From: Ipomoea triloba
Taxonomy: Eukaryota; Streptophyta; Magnoliopsida; Solanales; Convolvulaceae
Reading direction: 5' to 3'
DNA: 64,000 bases
Assembly (NCBI RefSeq): GCF_003576645.1
Contig: NC_044922.1
Location: forward strand, 12,636,827 to 12,700,826
The notes beneath the pieces were generated by a model. The model was not told the DNA's origin and searched no databases. It worked only from the letters and a program-made list of their open reading frames with translations. The position numbers and the translations under genes were made by a program. Shown here piece by piece: positions 1 through 12,925 of this stretch. The stretch's first letter is position 1. The number at the start of each line of letters is the position of its first letter.

Positions 1-2040
1 GTGACAAAATCACAATATTCAAAGGACTAAAAATGATATTAATTCATGATTCTTACCTATAATGATTGTTACAAAGAATTATTCTTTATTTGAATTTGAA
101 TTTCTTTTTTTCCCTTGAAACTTGGTGGTTTAGAATTGGTTTACTAACATTGAATGAAATTAGTTTGAATCCCAAAAAATTCAAACGTTGGTGTTTGTAA
201 GGTGTAACAAGTCAACTACTTTCCCAACTTCCTACATTGAATAAATTAAAGGAGAGAATAAAAGCATAGCAGCAGTTGAAGATAAGCCAAAATTCTAGAT
301 TTTAGGAATTACAAGGTGTAAGTTGTAGAGATGGAAGGAATCTGCATCTATCTGCCGGTCAACCATGTAGGAATAAAACCATTACCATTTGTAGCAACGT
401 TGTTGCTGTTAGGAAATCTGCTGCAAAACCTCCTTCTCATAGTTAACAACTTCATAAAAAATCAAAACATTTTTGGCAACTCATAAGGAAAGTGACTTTT
501 GTGCCAACTATGTGAGAATTCACAGTGGTTAAATACTGGGTTAATCAATTCAGAATAAGTCGTAAATAATATTTAGTGGTTGAGTAATATTTAATTGTTA
601 TTAGCATATTATTTACGAAATAATCTGAGTATTTAGGGACGGAACTTGAAAAACTTCAAAACACAATAAAAGAATATTTATGATAAAATATGATATGGTT
701 GAAATAAATTGTACATCATTATCTCTATGAATATGATATTTATAAATACTTTTTATTTTAATTAGATAAACTCTATGTATTTCTATATTAATTTGAATAC
801 GATTGACACACAATTGAAAGATTTGAAACATCTAGACTACATTAACTAGATAGTCCATAAAAGTAAATTTTCTTTTAATTTTTTTTCATAATTGAATTAC
901 AAAACATATTCTATATCAATTAATTCATCAATTTAAATAATTATATATTACCACACATAATACATTATAAATCTCACAATTAATATAAAAAATGAAGAAA
1001 TTCACAGATACAAGCACATTTAGAGTGTAATCAACAAGCTTTGATTCCTAGAACTTTATGGACAATAAAATGCTTACTACCAACTAAACTAGTACAACCT
1101 TTGGTACCCTCCCCCCCCCCCCCCTCCCCCCGCCCCTCTGCATCCGTCCCTATGAATTTATTATCTGCTAAAAAACCTAACAAAGTAATTGTACAAAAAT
1201 GAAAATTTTATATGAGCTGAATACAATGTGAAGACCTAATATTTAAATTAGGGTTCTTTTTTTTTTTTTAGTACTACTAATTCTGTTACAATGTAGATCT
1301 GTTCATAACTACTGTCTCAACATAGTGAAGCACAAAGAGTATCCTAGAATGTTAAGTGATATGTAAGATGTAATCATTAAGTTAAGTGCTTGAATGTGAC
1401 ATTGAGTCACCAACACCTTCACGCATGAGCGTTTAATGAGACTAATGATATTTGACGTGTATTGTTAGCCAACTTGAACTTTTGGGTTTGAGCAAAATTT
1501 GTTATATTGAGCTACACTAATACCCAATATTCCATCATTTAATTAGTTGGCCATCTAGTTACTCGTCTCCTCTCCAAATTAAATAAATGCGTTCTCTTTT
1601 ATTTTTCATTTGTTTTATCTTATATTAAAAAAAAACCTATACGTAAATTCAAATAAAAATTGTTCCAGGACTTGATTTAGTGAATGAGAAGTTTTACTTA
1701 AAATTTGATTTCAGTAACTTGGTGAGGGATTTACCATCCTAGTGCATTGGAAAAACCGGGGTTATAAAAAATATATACAAGTTTGGTTTCTATTTCAAAA
1801 TAAATGTCCATTTGATTTGGTTAGTAATCCAAATTAACCTTCATTCCCTAATTTTTAAAAAATTAATCCAACTTTATTTAATAGAAATGGAATAATTGTT
1901 CTAGATAAGTCTTTCATCTTTCGATATTATTTTTAATAAAAAAATACTTTATTTCAAAGAGTTCCAACAAGTAGCCGGTGATTTGTTATAGTGTGAGGTG
2001 CAACCACTAGAGTACTAGACCTTTAACCCACACAATAACG
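1..2040. other. AT-rich intergenic DNA, no gene seen
   Basis: No coding region is supported here; the only ORFs are short and made of A/T-rich codons. A C homopolymer of 14 lies at 1111-1124, followed by further C-rich sequence to about 1137. The tract at about 1259-1310 (a T run, then tttagtactacta and a tacaatgta block) is similar to 7240-7290, so it is part of a dispersed repeat of unknown class. Confidence 0.7.
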
Positions 2041-2217
2041 TAACTCAACCCCTTTTAATTAAAGCCCGGTTTTCGTCCTGAGCCGCTCGCTTTTTCCTTG
2101 TTATCTCATCTCATCTCATCTCGCCTCTCCTCTCTTGAAAGTAAACCGCATCCCTTTTTTCCCTATCAAAAGCCGCTCGGAATCTCCACTCTCATCGAAT
2201 CATTCCTTTGGGCCTCC
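2041..2217 (+). promoter_or_regulatory. Probable 5' UTR and proximal promoter of the host gene
   Basis: The 120 bases before the ATG at 2218 are pyrimidine-rich, with a repeated ctcat run at about 2103-2122, as is common in plant 5' leaders. The reading frame is open upstream to 2098 without another ATG, so 2218 is the first usable start. No clear TATA box is seen, which limits confidence. Confidence 0.4.
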
Positions 2218-5200
2218 ATGGATTCTTCTTCGGACCTGCATGGTAAAGAGCCTCCTCTCCTTCCTCCTCCTATTTGGGTCGCCGATTCCATTTTTGGCTC
2301 CGAGAACTCGTCTTCCGGCCTTAGTACGCCCTTCGGCTCCGTCAGCTCCACCAGAACTGAAACAGAGAGCGACGACGACGAAGGAGAGGATTTCCTCGCT
2401 GAGTTGACTCGCCAGATGGCCGGTTATACGCTTCAGGATGAAGATGATGAGCGGAATGTTTTGGTTGAAGATCATGAACACTCTCCCAAATTCAAGGAGG
2501 TAAAATTTTTTTAGGTACTTTTGGTTCTAATGTTAGTGAAGAGTTCGATTTGATGTGTGGTTATGGCTACCAGGAACTTGCGAACTCATCTGCGAATTCA
2601 GACTTTGCAAATCAAGCGATGAGACCAATCGAAGTAAGAACAAGAGCAGACAATCCTTTTTCCAATTTCTTCTTCTTCGTCTCCAATAATACTCCATTAT
2701 TTTACAGGTTTACACGATGAAGGACCAATCGTCCTTGAGAAAACAGAGCAATCCTACTCCGCGAGGAAGACGAGTCGCGAAAACCGAGTCGATTCATCAA
2801 CGAGTCGAGCACGCAGCGGAGGCGGAGCACATGCCGAAGAAAGGCAGAAGAAGAGGAAACGGACATGGCGGAGGAAGGGCCCACACGTTGAGAAGCGGGT
2901 CGGGTATGCAGGCGGTTTTCCTCGGAGGATCCGGGTACGTAACCGGTGCTTCCAGTAGTGGGACAGGCGTTTTCATACCCCGTGGTTGCAACTACCACAG
3001 CCAAACCGAACCCAAGAAGAAAACTGGTACGCTTAAATTCTTTACTAATTTATAAATTAGAATTTTAATTTGTCCCTTTAAAAATAAGTGAATAAATTTT
3101 AAAAAAAATAAAAATATTAGTATCCTTTAAATTAATAAAGTTATATTATTTTAAAATAGACTAATAAGAGTGAAAGTACGTTCTTATCCAATTGCCTGTT
3201 AATGAAAAATGTCTCGATGAGATATTTGACTAATACCCTAGAATGATTCCAAAAGCTTTCCATATAATTCAGCAATTGGATTACTGCTATAAGGATTTAG
3301 ATGTACAAAAGTGCGATAAGTATATTCCATGAATCTTATTGTATGGTAAAACCAATTAAGATTCTTTTCTTGTATGGGAGTAATGTTTGAATTGAGAGTA
3401 TCTTCTGCGTACCACCTGCCATCTAACTTTTTCAATGAAAGAACCTTTTACCAATATACTGGTCCAGTGTGGGGTCTTTTTTCCGCCAATTATTATTGTA
3501 ACACTTTGTTAGCGATTGCGACGTGTCAGAATGCTCACTCTACGTAACTACACTACCAGTCTACCACACCTTCTCCATCTCGAAAATTTCGGCTACTTGA
3601 TTTTATCCCTATGTTAATTACATTATTATTTTGAGAAAAATTACACTTCGTTTTAAGATATAAGATATTCATAGAATTTGTTATTAAGTGTTGATCATGT
3701 TCACTTTTCGTCCTTAAATTATTTTTTGGTGTTATACTTTTTGTTTTTCTATTAACTTTTCGTACTCACATTTTGTTCCTGAAGTATACTAAAATTACAA
3801 ATTTCGTCCCTAATGTTTTGTCAGTAAAGAGACGAAAAGTGCAACGTATTCTAACACTTTGAAATGAATTCTACAATTATTATATAACTTAGGAACGAAA
3901 AGTGTAAATTTTCTTAATTATTATGAGAGATAGAAGTAGATGTGTGATGACTAAGGCTATCTAAAAAGGGTTGTTCCATGTTTGGTAGGATTTTAAAGGA
4001 ATTGAAAAGAGTTCAGAGTAAAAATTATTCATAGTGAAGATCATCAAGAGTATTTGGTGTTGAGAAGAGTTTTGATTGCAAGTCATTGTAAATGGCGAAT
4101 CCCTGCGAGATGGTTCTTAAATTGTGGACAAAAGTTCACTTTTAAGCTAATTTTAGTAGAGTTAAGATATTTGAAAAATTTTAGAAAGTTAAGTAGCTTG
4201 TTTGATGGCATCACTATTAACTTTTTAAATGAAAAATTACTGGATCATGTTGTGCAGATAGTACAATAGGTTAGTCGTGATGTAATTTGTTGCTTTTGGT
4301 AATTGACGGTGGGGATGTTTGGGTTGGGTTGGAAATTGGAATCGGATGGTGGAAAGGTGGAGTGACAGCGAGGGTAGTATTTTGGTTTTTGTCGTGGAAT
4401 CTGGAACATGGGATTGGAATCTAGATCCACCAATGCCAGTCAAGCTTATCCACTCCCCTGCGGCTGTCACGCAACTCGGCCGACATTTCACCCATTTCTA
4501 TCTACTACTATCCCTCTTCTTTTTCCTTCTCTGGTGATCGAGAGAAGTTGAGATATTCTTTTGGATAGTTTCAGCCTTTTTTTTTTTTTTAAAGATTATA
4601 AAAAATTACTATTTTAATCTTTCAATCATTCGTTATTATTAATTGACTATAAGAGAGCGACTAAAAGACACATATTTAACTATAGTGATTGTATAATTGA
4701 TAGTTATCAATATTAAAACAATTAAACATGAATAATTGAGACAATTAACCTTGTGTTCAGATGACAGAGTAGTGACTATTTCATATGGGAGGTAATGAGA
4801 TTAAATTAATTTGAAATGATATAAAATTTGATAAAAGGATGATATTTAATAGGGGGATGATTATTATATTTATTCTAAATATCAATATTTAAAAAGTTAA
4901 TGGCTCTTTGGCGTTGCAAAGGAGGAATAATTGAAAAGTGTTTATTGATTGATTGGCTTGTTAAAATATTATTAGTATTGAAATTGATTGTGTGCTGATG
5001 TAAATGCATGTTGACTATGAGCATAGGGTGCTCCACAGTTTTAATACCTACAAGAGTATTGCAAGCTCTACAGCTCCACTTCAGCACTATGGAAGCCAAG
5101 TCACAATCAAACACCTATGCTGCCTCTCCTACTAATCGCCTAGCACAGTTTGGTACGGGTCTTTTCCTACCTTCATTTTTTATGGACCATACAGCTATAA

Positions 5201-5448
5201 ATAGAGAGATTTAACGTGTTACTTAATCTGTTTAACTTATTTACTTAATTTAAACAAGTTAGTTCTTATTACATTATTTACGTTTTTATGGGCTTTTTAT
5301 TAATAAATTTAATTGCTTGTTTGGCGTTACAGTTACGGGAAACAAAATAGAAGACTCGGTTCCTCAAATAGAACAACGTTCGGACGTCGAAACGCAACCG
5401 GCAACGATCGACCAGGAAATGCAACTGCCACAAGAGTGGACTTATTGA
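2218..5448 (+). CDS. Plant-specific protein of unknown function, 258 aa, four exons
   Basis: Four exons are read: 2218-2499, 2574-2633, 2708-3026 and 5333-5448. All introns are GT..AG, the phases fit (0, 0, 1), and the sum is 777 nt with stop TGA at 5446-5448. Seen in the protein: Ser/Pro-rich N-terminus, acidic stretch at 47-58, a block FLAELTRQMAGYTLQ at 59-73, a basic KKGRRRG cluster near 157-163 that could be a nuclear signal, a SSGTGVFIPRG block at about 197-207, and a C-terminus ending LPQEWTY. I recall these three blocks from a family of uncharacterised plant proteins; no biochemical role is known to me. No signal peptide or membrane segment is visible. Intron 3 is 2.3 kb and holds a MITE. 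The last exon codes only 38 residues but ends in the family's conserved tail, which strongly supports the model. Confidence in the gene is high, in its function nil. Confidence 0.88.
3633..3915. mobile_element. Short inverted-repeat MITE inside intron 3 of the host gene
   Basis: The left end (gagaaaaattacact) and the reverse complement of the right end (aagaaaatttacact) match for about 12 of 15 bases, followed by further imperfect similarity (TTTTCGTyC... TAAGnTATA). No coding capacity. Flanks are low-complexity ATT repeats, so a target duplication cannot be fixed. Superfamily uncertain, possibly Mutator-like. Confidence 0.5.
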
Positions 5449-6016
5449 AGTCGTCGAAATTCCGGCGGGGTTGGGATCATGTACATACGTTAGGTTATTA
5501 TTATTATTTGCCAATTTGGTATGAAGAAATAAATATGTGAGAATGAAATGAAGGGCTAGGATGTGACATCCGAATAATGGAATCTGTGGGTACGTGCAAG
5601 TTCGTGGGGACTAAGGTAGCTGATCTGACTGGTGACCGGTGAGGACAACAACAGATTAAATGCTGCGGCCTTCATTTTCTTTTTTGCTGATGAAAATTAA
5701 GGGTGGGTGGTCCAAATAATTAAGAAAAATATTGTATTGTTTATATGATTAGATGTGGTTTAGTGGGCTTGTAATAACTAATAAGAAATGGCAGTGATTA
5801 TGATGCAAGAAATTGGAATGTGCAAAGCAGTAATTGTTGAATGATGAAATATCGGAATGTGGACCTTCATTATTTTTTTTATTATAAATTATTATAAAAA
5901 AAAAAATCTACCGTATCAACTATCAAGTAGGTACGGTGTTGAATTTTAAAAACAGTAAAGTTTAATTGTTGAATTTAAAATTAATGTATAAGAAATATGT
6001 AATTAAAAAGTTCTAA
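5449..6016. other. 3' flank of the host gene
   Basis: Probable 3' UTR for the first few hundred bases (5449 to about 5700), then AT-rich sequence. No further ORF, RNA gene or repeat with clear ends is seen. Confidence 0.5.
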
Positions 6017-6019
6017 TGG

Positions 6020-6648
6020 CACGTTAGGTTCGTGGAATAGGCCTGGAGCCTGAAATGACATAACATTTTCAGCAATAGGCCTATTCGTAAATTTTTGTAT
6101 TTCCAAAAACAATGTTCCTGGGATGGCTCATTCCCCTTGCAGAAGCTATTATTAGGGGTCTCCCTGGTATTAACTTATTCTTGAGTTCTCAGGAATAAAT
6201 TTTATATTTTATTTTCTATTTTACCCTTTCTATCTTTCTCTCTGTATTTGCTTCTCTTACGAAGCTTCAGATTCTTTCTCCGAACACTCAAAAGTGACAC
6301 GAGATCGCTTTGGTGAGAAGACAACAATTGCATCTGGTATGTGAGAAGACAGCGATCGCATTTGGTACGTAAGAAGGCAGAGATTGCTTCTGGGACGAAT
6401 TGAAGGCTTAATTGGGAGGGTTTAAAATATTGTAATTGATATATATTGAATAATATAATATTATTTATAAATCTTACTCCGTATGTAGTAATAGTAGTAA
6501 TAATGATAATAATAATAATAATAATATTAACCTATTCCATACTGATAATGATAATAATAATAATAATATAATAATATTATTAACCTATTCCATTTCGTAT
6601 GGAATAGTATTCCTATTCATTCAAAATTCATTCTGCTAACCAAACGTG
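6020..6648. mobile_element. Candidate non-autonomous DNA transposon
   Basis: The left end CACGTTAGGTT (6020-6030) matches the reverse complement of the right end CACGTTTGGTT (6638-6648) at 10 of 11 positions, and both are followed by GAAT-rich sequence. Inside are about three imperfect tandem copies of a 33-bp unit (6300-6400, core GAAGACAGCGATCGCAT) and two TAA/TAATAA microsatellite tracts (6487-6590). No target duplication was found, so the call is tentative; hAT- or Mutator-like are both possible. Confidence 0.4.
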
Positions 6649-6651
6649 GTG

Positions 6652-6924
6652 TAAATGAGAGACTCATTGATTTTTTTTTTTTTCATTTTTTATATTAACA
6701 TACTTTCCATTCCATCATTGTTGTAACACACCCAACATCTATATTATAAGATGTGCAGTGTAGAACTAATGCAATTCTTCCCTTATTTTATAAATTCTAT
6801 AAATGTTAAAGAATAAGAAATTAAACAGTTATATCTCAATTTTTCATAGAAATAGTTAATTTTAGAAACTTTTTATAAAATCAAGAAATCAACAATGACA
6901 TGAAATCACATTTTATTTAAAGTA
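6652..6924. other. AT-rich spacer
   Basis: No gene, repeat end or structure was recognised in this stretch. Confidence 0.5.
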
Positions 6925-8532
6925 CTAGTTCTTTCTACGCGCTTTGCGCGAAAACTTGTGCCCAATATTTAAACTCAATTAGCAAATCATTTTGAAATAG
7001 ATAAAACGCATTTGTAAAATTGGTTCTTTTGAGTTGCAAGAAGTTTCATAAATTTTATTTTTCGAATGTATTTGAAATTAACACAAGAAAGATAATTTCA
7101 TTGTGAATTGTGATGAATATATATGACTATGATTTTAAGTAAGGGTACTCATCGTTGTATTGCAACTATTTTCTCCTTTGTTATTTAGTTAACATTAGCT
7201 TCTGTTGTTTCTAGCCTCACATAAATGCAATTGGAAATGACTTTTTTTTTAGTACTACTAACTCGATTACAATGTAGTATATGTTCATACATACTTTTCC
7301 AATTTGTGACATCCCAATTGGAAATAACTTAAATTTGTTTAAATGTATTATTTTTTCAATTGGAGATATGTCGTTTCTAAATTCATATTGTCATAGTGAA
7401 ACCCAATAATATGTGAGCCATCACATCTTGTATCCAAACCTAAGTAAAGTCATTGGTTAACTTACCATTAAGAAACATTTAAGAACATATGCACTATAAA
7501 AATTACATTTAAGAAGTATTACTATACTACTCAATTAATTCATGGATATGAACATATTGAATTGAGTAAAAGTTAGTCTCTCAAAAAATTTTAAGAATAA
7601 GTAGAAGCTGTCTTTTCGTATAAGTTTTCTATTGAAACCTAATAGAAGGATTAACACTATCCATTTGATAAAATATAATTGAATAACCAATCTTGAACAT
7701 TTTTAAATCTAGGGGTCAAATTTAAAACACTTCTATATTTAGGATCCATAAGCATAAATATTTCATTCTAAATATGGCATCGCTTAGAAGAACATATATA
7801 CAAGAGGCGATTATGTAGCTAGATTACATTAGGAACAAAAATTTTATAAAGAGAAGATGAATGTAAAATAAACAAGTTTAAACAATTGAATATGAAAAAA
7901 CAAATAGCATAAATGTTAAAAATATGATTTTTCATCTTCAAATTTTTCTATAACTATCCAATCATGTCTTCGAATAAGTTTTAATACCTTGTAGGTCCTT
8001 GCACTTTTATTATCAATTGTAAAATTAGACTAAATTTTAAAGTAAGAAATATAGCACTCAAGTTCCATATGAATAATTGTATCCATAAAGAAATTTGCAT
8101 CTAATATAGTAAAATCAAGGTCTAAATGTCAACGTTGAGGTCACATGTAATATCAACGAACTGTAATTTTGACCTCTGAGTCATTTCATACATTTGATAT
8201 ACATATTTCACGCTTTTTTTTTTTCCTATAATACATGGAATGAATATTTTCTTGGAAGAATAACAAATTTACACTATATTTCATCAAATTAAACACTTAT
8301 AAATTCTTGAAAGTTATTTTTTTGGATTCTTAAACCAACCCCTTTAGTTCTTATATGATCAAACCTAAAATTATATATATGAAATATTGATGCAAATTAT
8401 TTTAAACATTAAAAATGTTAAAATTGAATAAGAAATTTCATTTTCTCATATGATCAATCATTAGCATCACAAAGTTATTGTTATATATCTCACCCACCAT
8501 ATATATAGAAACATTTTTAATATAGCATAGGA
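6925..8532 (-). mobile_element. Probable Helitron, 3' end clear, 5' end tentative
   Basis: Read on the minus strand, a perfect hairpin CGCGC-AAA-GCGCG (6938-6950) is followed after about nine bases by CTAG and a T, which is the 3' terminus layout of plant Helitrons (hairpin, then CTRR, insertion before T). A candidate 5' end on the minus strand is TCTCCTATGCTATATTAA at about 8532, but the preceding host base is not the expected A. Internal DNA is AT-rich and non-coding, so this would be a non-autonomous copy. Confidence 0.4.
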
Positions 8533-8910
8533 GAAGTGATTAACATAGTATTTAATGGAAACAAATTAGGAAATATGATTACATAGTACTTAATGATAGA
8601 TTAGGAAAAGATGGAAATAGATTATACTTAACAGTAACGGAATATTCCTGGGTATTTTTGTCTACAAAAAAATTATGTACAACATTAAAAACAAAATGTA
8701 CAAACATAGTAGCACTAAAAACACGAACATAAACTGAGGACATAACCTGCATTCAAACTTATTATGTTTTTAGATATGTTTTTGCTTGCATAGCATGAAC
8801 CAATCTATATTCTATATGTGCAAGGTATGGGTGGCAATTCAAATTATCATTCTGGAATAATTTTTGGTTCACAATTTTAATTAAATTTGGATGTTTCATA
8901 TATTTTTTAA

Positions 8911-9753
8911 GAGTTAATACCACAAATGGTACTCTGACTATTGGATTAGTACTCCTTTTAGTCATCGACTTTCAATTCGACCACAAATGGTCCTCTGACT
9001 TTCATTTTTGACCACAAATAGTCCTCCATTAAAATTTCTGTTAAATAGGTGTTAAATCTAGGGGTATTATCGTCAAATTGATATATATATAATTGTCATA
9101 AATTTAAAATGTTTACAATTTTTCACCAACAAACATAATTGAAACAATTAACAAAAATAAATACTCCTAAATAAAAAGACAATACACATTATTCTCGTAA
9201 TTATGTGTACAAAATGAAAATTTAATATTAGAGCTATCTTTTTTTAATTTAACCAACAGATTAAAATGGAAGAATTTTTTTAAAAACCTTGTTTCCATAA
9301 TTTTCATGGTTGTTCATACATGGCTGATTAATAGTTTTCACTCTTCGTTAATCGATCAAACATTTTGTTTGGGACATAACTGAAGGTCGCCGCCGTTGAA
9401 TTAATATAATTAATCAAGTACAAATTGCAAACATTAATCATGGAATTTTATTTAATTTGTTCATTTATGTGATTTGTCACGTCCATTTTGTTATTATATT
9501 TATTAACTTAATGTTTATTAATGTTTGAAATTAATTATGGTGTCATATAATTCTAAAAAAGAAGTAATCATAATAATATTAATCAATTTGACGATATTAC
9601 CCCTAGATTTAACATCTATTTAATAGAAATCTTAACGGAAGATTATTTGTGGTAAAAAATGAAAGCCAGAGGACCATTTGTGATCGAATTAAAAGTCGAT
9701 GACTAAAAGGAGTACTAGCCTAATAGTCAGAGGACCATTTGTGGTATTAACTC
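8911..9753. mobile_element. Mutator-like foldback MITE, 843 bp
   Basis: Long terminal inverted repeats of about 170 bp (8911-9080 and 9585-9753) begin GAGTTAATACCACAAATGG and end in its complement. The flanks attttttaa (8902-8910) and tttttttaa (9754-9762) agree at 8 of 9 positions, fitting the 9-bp target duplication of Mutator-like elements. No transposase is present. Related copies lie at 19862, 50117 and 56231. Confidence 0.72.
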
Positions 9754-10018
9754 TTTTTTTAACTTTTATTTAATTAAACTTACAATTACAATAAAAAATG
9801 AACCTATACAAAAAAAATAACTAGTCGGACATCTCAACAGCTAGTCACTCCTTCGACCCTAGCACATTGTCCTCACATTCCATACTTCCATGTAAGTCAC
9901 CATGTCCTCTTCCTTTACTACTGTTGGTTCAATGACCATCTAGAGGCCTCCACCCCCAAAATTCTCTCTATTTCATTCCGAGCACTCGTCTGTCACCTCC
10001 ATCGACGTACCCCCCGAT

Positions 10019-11446
10019 TTGCCCCCACCCAGACTTTCCTCCTGCCAAATGCCGGTTGCCCCGATCGACTCAGCATCTTCCGCCTTCAATGACCCCATGT
10101 CTTTAGCCCCCTTAACTCCCCTACCACTCCTAGTCATCTATCCAAATGGCCTCATCACCTGTAGTCCTTGTTTCTTCGAGGATGTAGACTTCCCTCCATC
10201 TTTGACATATATTCTCAACAATCGCGACCTCCTTTTTGCTCACCAACTACTCAACTCTTCCACAGAGGTTATCTTAGACAAGATCCCCCGTCAGGTGGTT
10301 ATGTCGAAATCTTGCTCCAGGCCATTCGGTACTAATTTCGCTTGCCCCATCACCCTCCTTTTGATGAAATATTCCAATACCTTGGTGTAGTACCCAACCA
10401 GCTTCCGCCAAATTCCTTCTGGGTATTCTATTATTTTTTGACCCTCTGCCACCACCACAACATACCCCCACCCTTCATCTCTTTATTCAACTCTTCTTGG
10501 TCTCCCAAGTGGGCAAGATATCCTTGCGCTTTGTTTCCATCTTCTAGTGCGTCAATCGGAATTTCTTCGATGAGTTGGACTTTTTTGCTTAAAAAGTGGA
10601 AGCAGTCCTTTTTGTTCATTGGACCGACCGTGGCTAATTCAACACCCCTAACCCTTGGCGTCGATCATATTATAAACTGGATAAACCCTGCCCTCTCTCC
10701 TTCTCTCCCCCAATTGACAGCTCGACGAAGGACCTTACGCCTCCCCAACTAATCGACAAGGTAAAAAAGCCCATGGGGGATATCTCTTTATTGAAACCGC
10801 GCATGATTCCTTGCAACATCGGCCTTACAATAGGTGCGTCCCCCACAACTATCACCGCCCAAGCCGAGAAGAAGGAAGTCACAAATAAGAGGAGGTGGTC
10901 AGAATTAGAGGACGCTAGAAAGCGTAGCCGCTCAAACACCTATCGAACGATTTCTCCCCCTCCCTCCAAGGTTGCCAAGGATGCACTCCAGCTACTCACG
11001 CTCAGTTGGATGGCTTCACCAACTCTCCTGTCGTCGGCCAGAAGTTTAGCCCACTAGAATAGGATGACGGCGTGATCTAGCCGAATTACTAAAAATCTCT
11101 CGAGGACATGGCCTGCAAGGACCTCTACAACTAGTAAGCTGCCCACCTCTATTGAGTAAGTGCATCCTAACTACCTTACTCTTTTCGTGCATGTCTTCCC
11201 CTTTTGTATTTTCTAGATTTTCTTAATTTCTAACCAAGCTTTTTCTATCCACATCGAGTTCCAAAAGAGATTGAAGGTCCAAGACTCCAAGGTTGAGGTG
11301 CTCCGTGCCAAAGTCAAGGACTTCAACAAGGAGTTAGAGGAAGGACCTCAACAGGGAAGTAGAGGAGGAGCTGGTGCAGTACGTAGTGCCAAGTTTAGGA
11401 AGGATCTTGACACGACCGTTAAGAGTGCCAAGATCTAATACAAGAG
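10019..11446 (+). pseudogene. Decayed gypsy-type transposon protein (first part)
   Basis: Open fragments run 10019-10390, 10342-10752, 10773-11057 and about 11260-11437 in shifting frames. The run ending WKQSFLFI (about 10590-10620) and a C-terminal Lys/Glu-rich coiled-coil-like part (KLKVQDSKVEVLRAK, near 11270-11315) resemble plant 'putative gypsy type transposon' proteins. Several stops and frameshifts separate the pieces. The reading appears to resume at about 22085, beyond the inserted hAT. Family assignment is from general resemblance only. Confidence 0.4.
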
Positions 11447-12925
11447 CACATCTATATCATCCAATTGATTTAGTTGATCATCTTCCAAGTATTTGTCTAA
11501 ATTAGACTTTGTGTCTCCACTACCAGTTTCACCTTGGGTTCGATAACGATAATCAACATAGTCCTACATAATTTAAGCAGTTACATAATTACAGTTACAC
11601 AATCACATATTTTAACAATTAACCAATAACAATAATCAATAAACAAATATAATTAATAATGAATATGAAGTAAAAAGAATTTAACTTACACCAATAAGAT
11701 TTTCATCCAATTTTCCTTGACCTCCAGTACTTCCCAATCCCCCCTTATTACTCCACACATATTTGTTGTCGAATAGACTGAATATTCTTGTGATTAAGAA
11801 GTAGAAACTCTAGAAGATGAAGAATCAACACTCTTCTTCTTATATTATATTCATTGTATAACATGTCTAATTTCTTCTTTATTCATTCAATCTTGACTTT
11901 AAAAGTAAGTGGATCAAGCTTCTTATAACAATATTCCACAAATTGCAATTTCAACCTTGGATAAAAAAAAAAAAACTCCCAATGCAAGTATTACACTATA
12001 GTCATCCCAATACTTGTCAAACTTCAATTTCATGTTCATAGTCATATCACTTATTACTCCATCCTAACTTTCTAAATTTTCAACCACAAGCATTCAATCT
12101 TTTAAACTTGCAAAAAATATAAATTTGAAGTAGGGTAGGATGAACCTAAAATCAAATTAGTGATAGCATAAAATGGATACAAAAATCACACATCTTTTCT
12201 CCTCTTGACCACTCTTCATTCGAAGGACAACACTTGTAATTTCTATCTTGTAATTCAAGAGAGCAAAAAACACGATGATACCTTATAACACTACTAAGCA
12301 TCACATAAATTGAATTGCAACGAGTCGGCACCTTCGTACAAAGTCCACAAGTAATATCAACACCAACACGTTGAGCACACTCTTAAAATGATATCATTTT
12401 TGCTTTAGATGCTTTAACATATTTAACACTCTCTCTAAGTTTTCCTAATACAACACTAGCAACTTTTAGTCCATCTTGAGCAATCAAATTCAGAATATGT
12501 ACGCAACACCTCACAGAAAGAATTCACCATCATAAAACAAACTATTTTGTAACAAAAGTTGCAGCTTTAGAAGTCTCACCATCACATCATTAACAAAATC
12601 ATTATCCAAAGTTATGGAAAATACTTTCCTATCTATCCCCCAATCTACCAAACAATCATAAACTTTTTTAGACAATTCAAAGCCAGAATGTGGAGGAGGC
12701 ATATCACAAAATGAAACTATTCAACCTCCATTTTTCATCCACATAATGCACAGTCAAGCAAATATAACTAGCTTCTGTACAAGCAGTCCACACATAGCAT
12801 GTTAAACAAAAAATACCAGGAATATTTTTCAACACCAACTTTAATCTTTCTTTTTGCCTTTCATACATTTGCATAACATTCCATGCCACAATATTTCCAT
12901 GTATCATGTATCTGATGGATACCAT
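11447..12925 (-). pseudogene. hAT transposase, C-terminal two thirds, decayed
   Basis: On the minus strand, fragments at 12704-12925 (with VWTACTEASYICLTVHY) and 12511-12702 (with WGIDRKVFSITLDN) match the catalytic region of Ac/RICESLEEPER-type hAT transposases. Further down, a stretch coding for HILNLIAQDGLK-like sequence (about 12440-12510) and a C-terminal dimerisation remnant (LDKYLEDDQLNQLDD, about 11450-11500) follow. Frameshifts and stops are frequent. Its BED zinc-finger start is found 7 kb away at about 19590-19800; retroelements lie between. The left hAT terminus is missing, because the coding remnant runs directly into the flanking gypsy-type ORF. Confidence 0.75.

Noticed and set aside
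613..831. Short minus-strand ORF in AT-rich DNA
   Set aside because: Low-complexity composition, no motif, no neighbours; expected by chance.
1107..1137. C homopolymer as a possible G-quadruplex control site
   Set aside because: A long homopolymer in otherwise empty DNA, far from the gene, more likely replication slippage.
4237..4537. Overlapping ORFs on both strands in intron 3
   Set aside because: No conserved motif, and the host gene's splice pattern passes over them; probably ordinary intron or repeat sequence.
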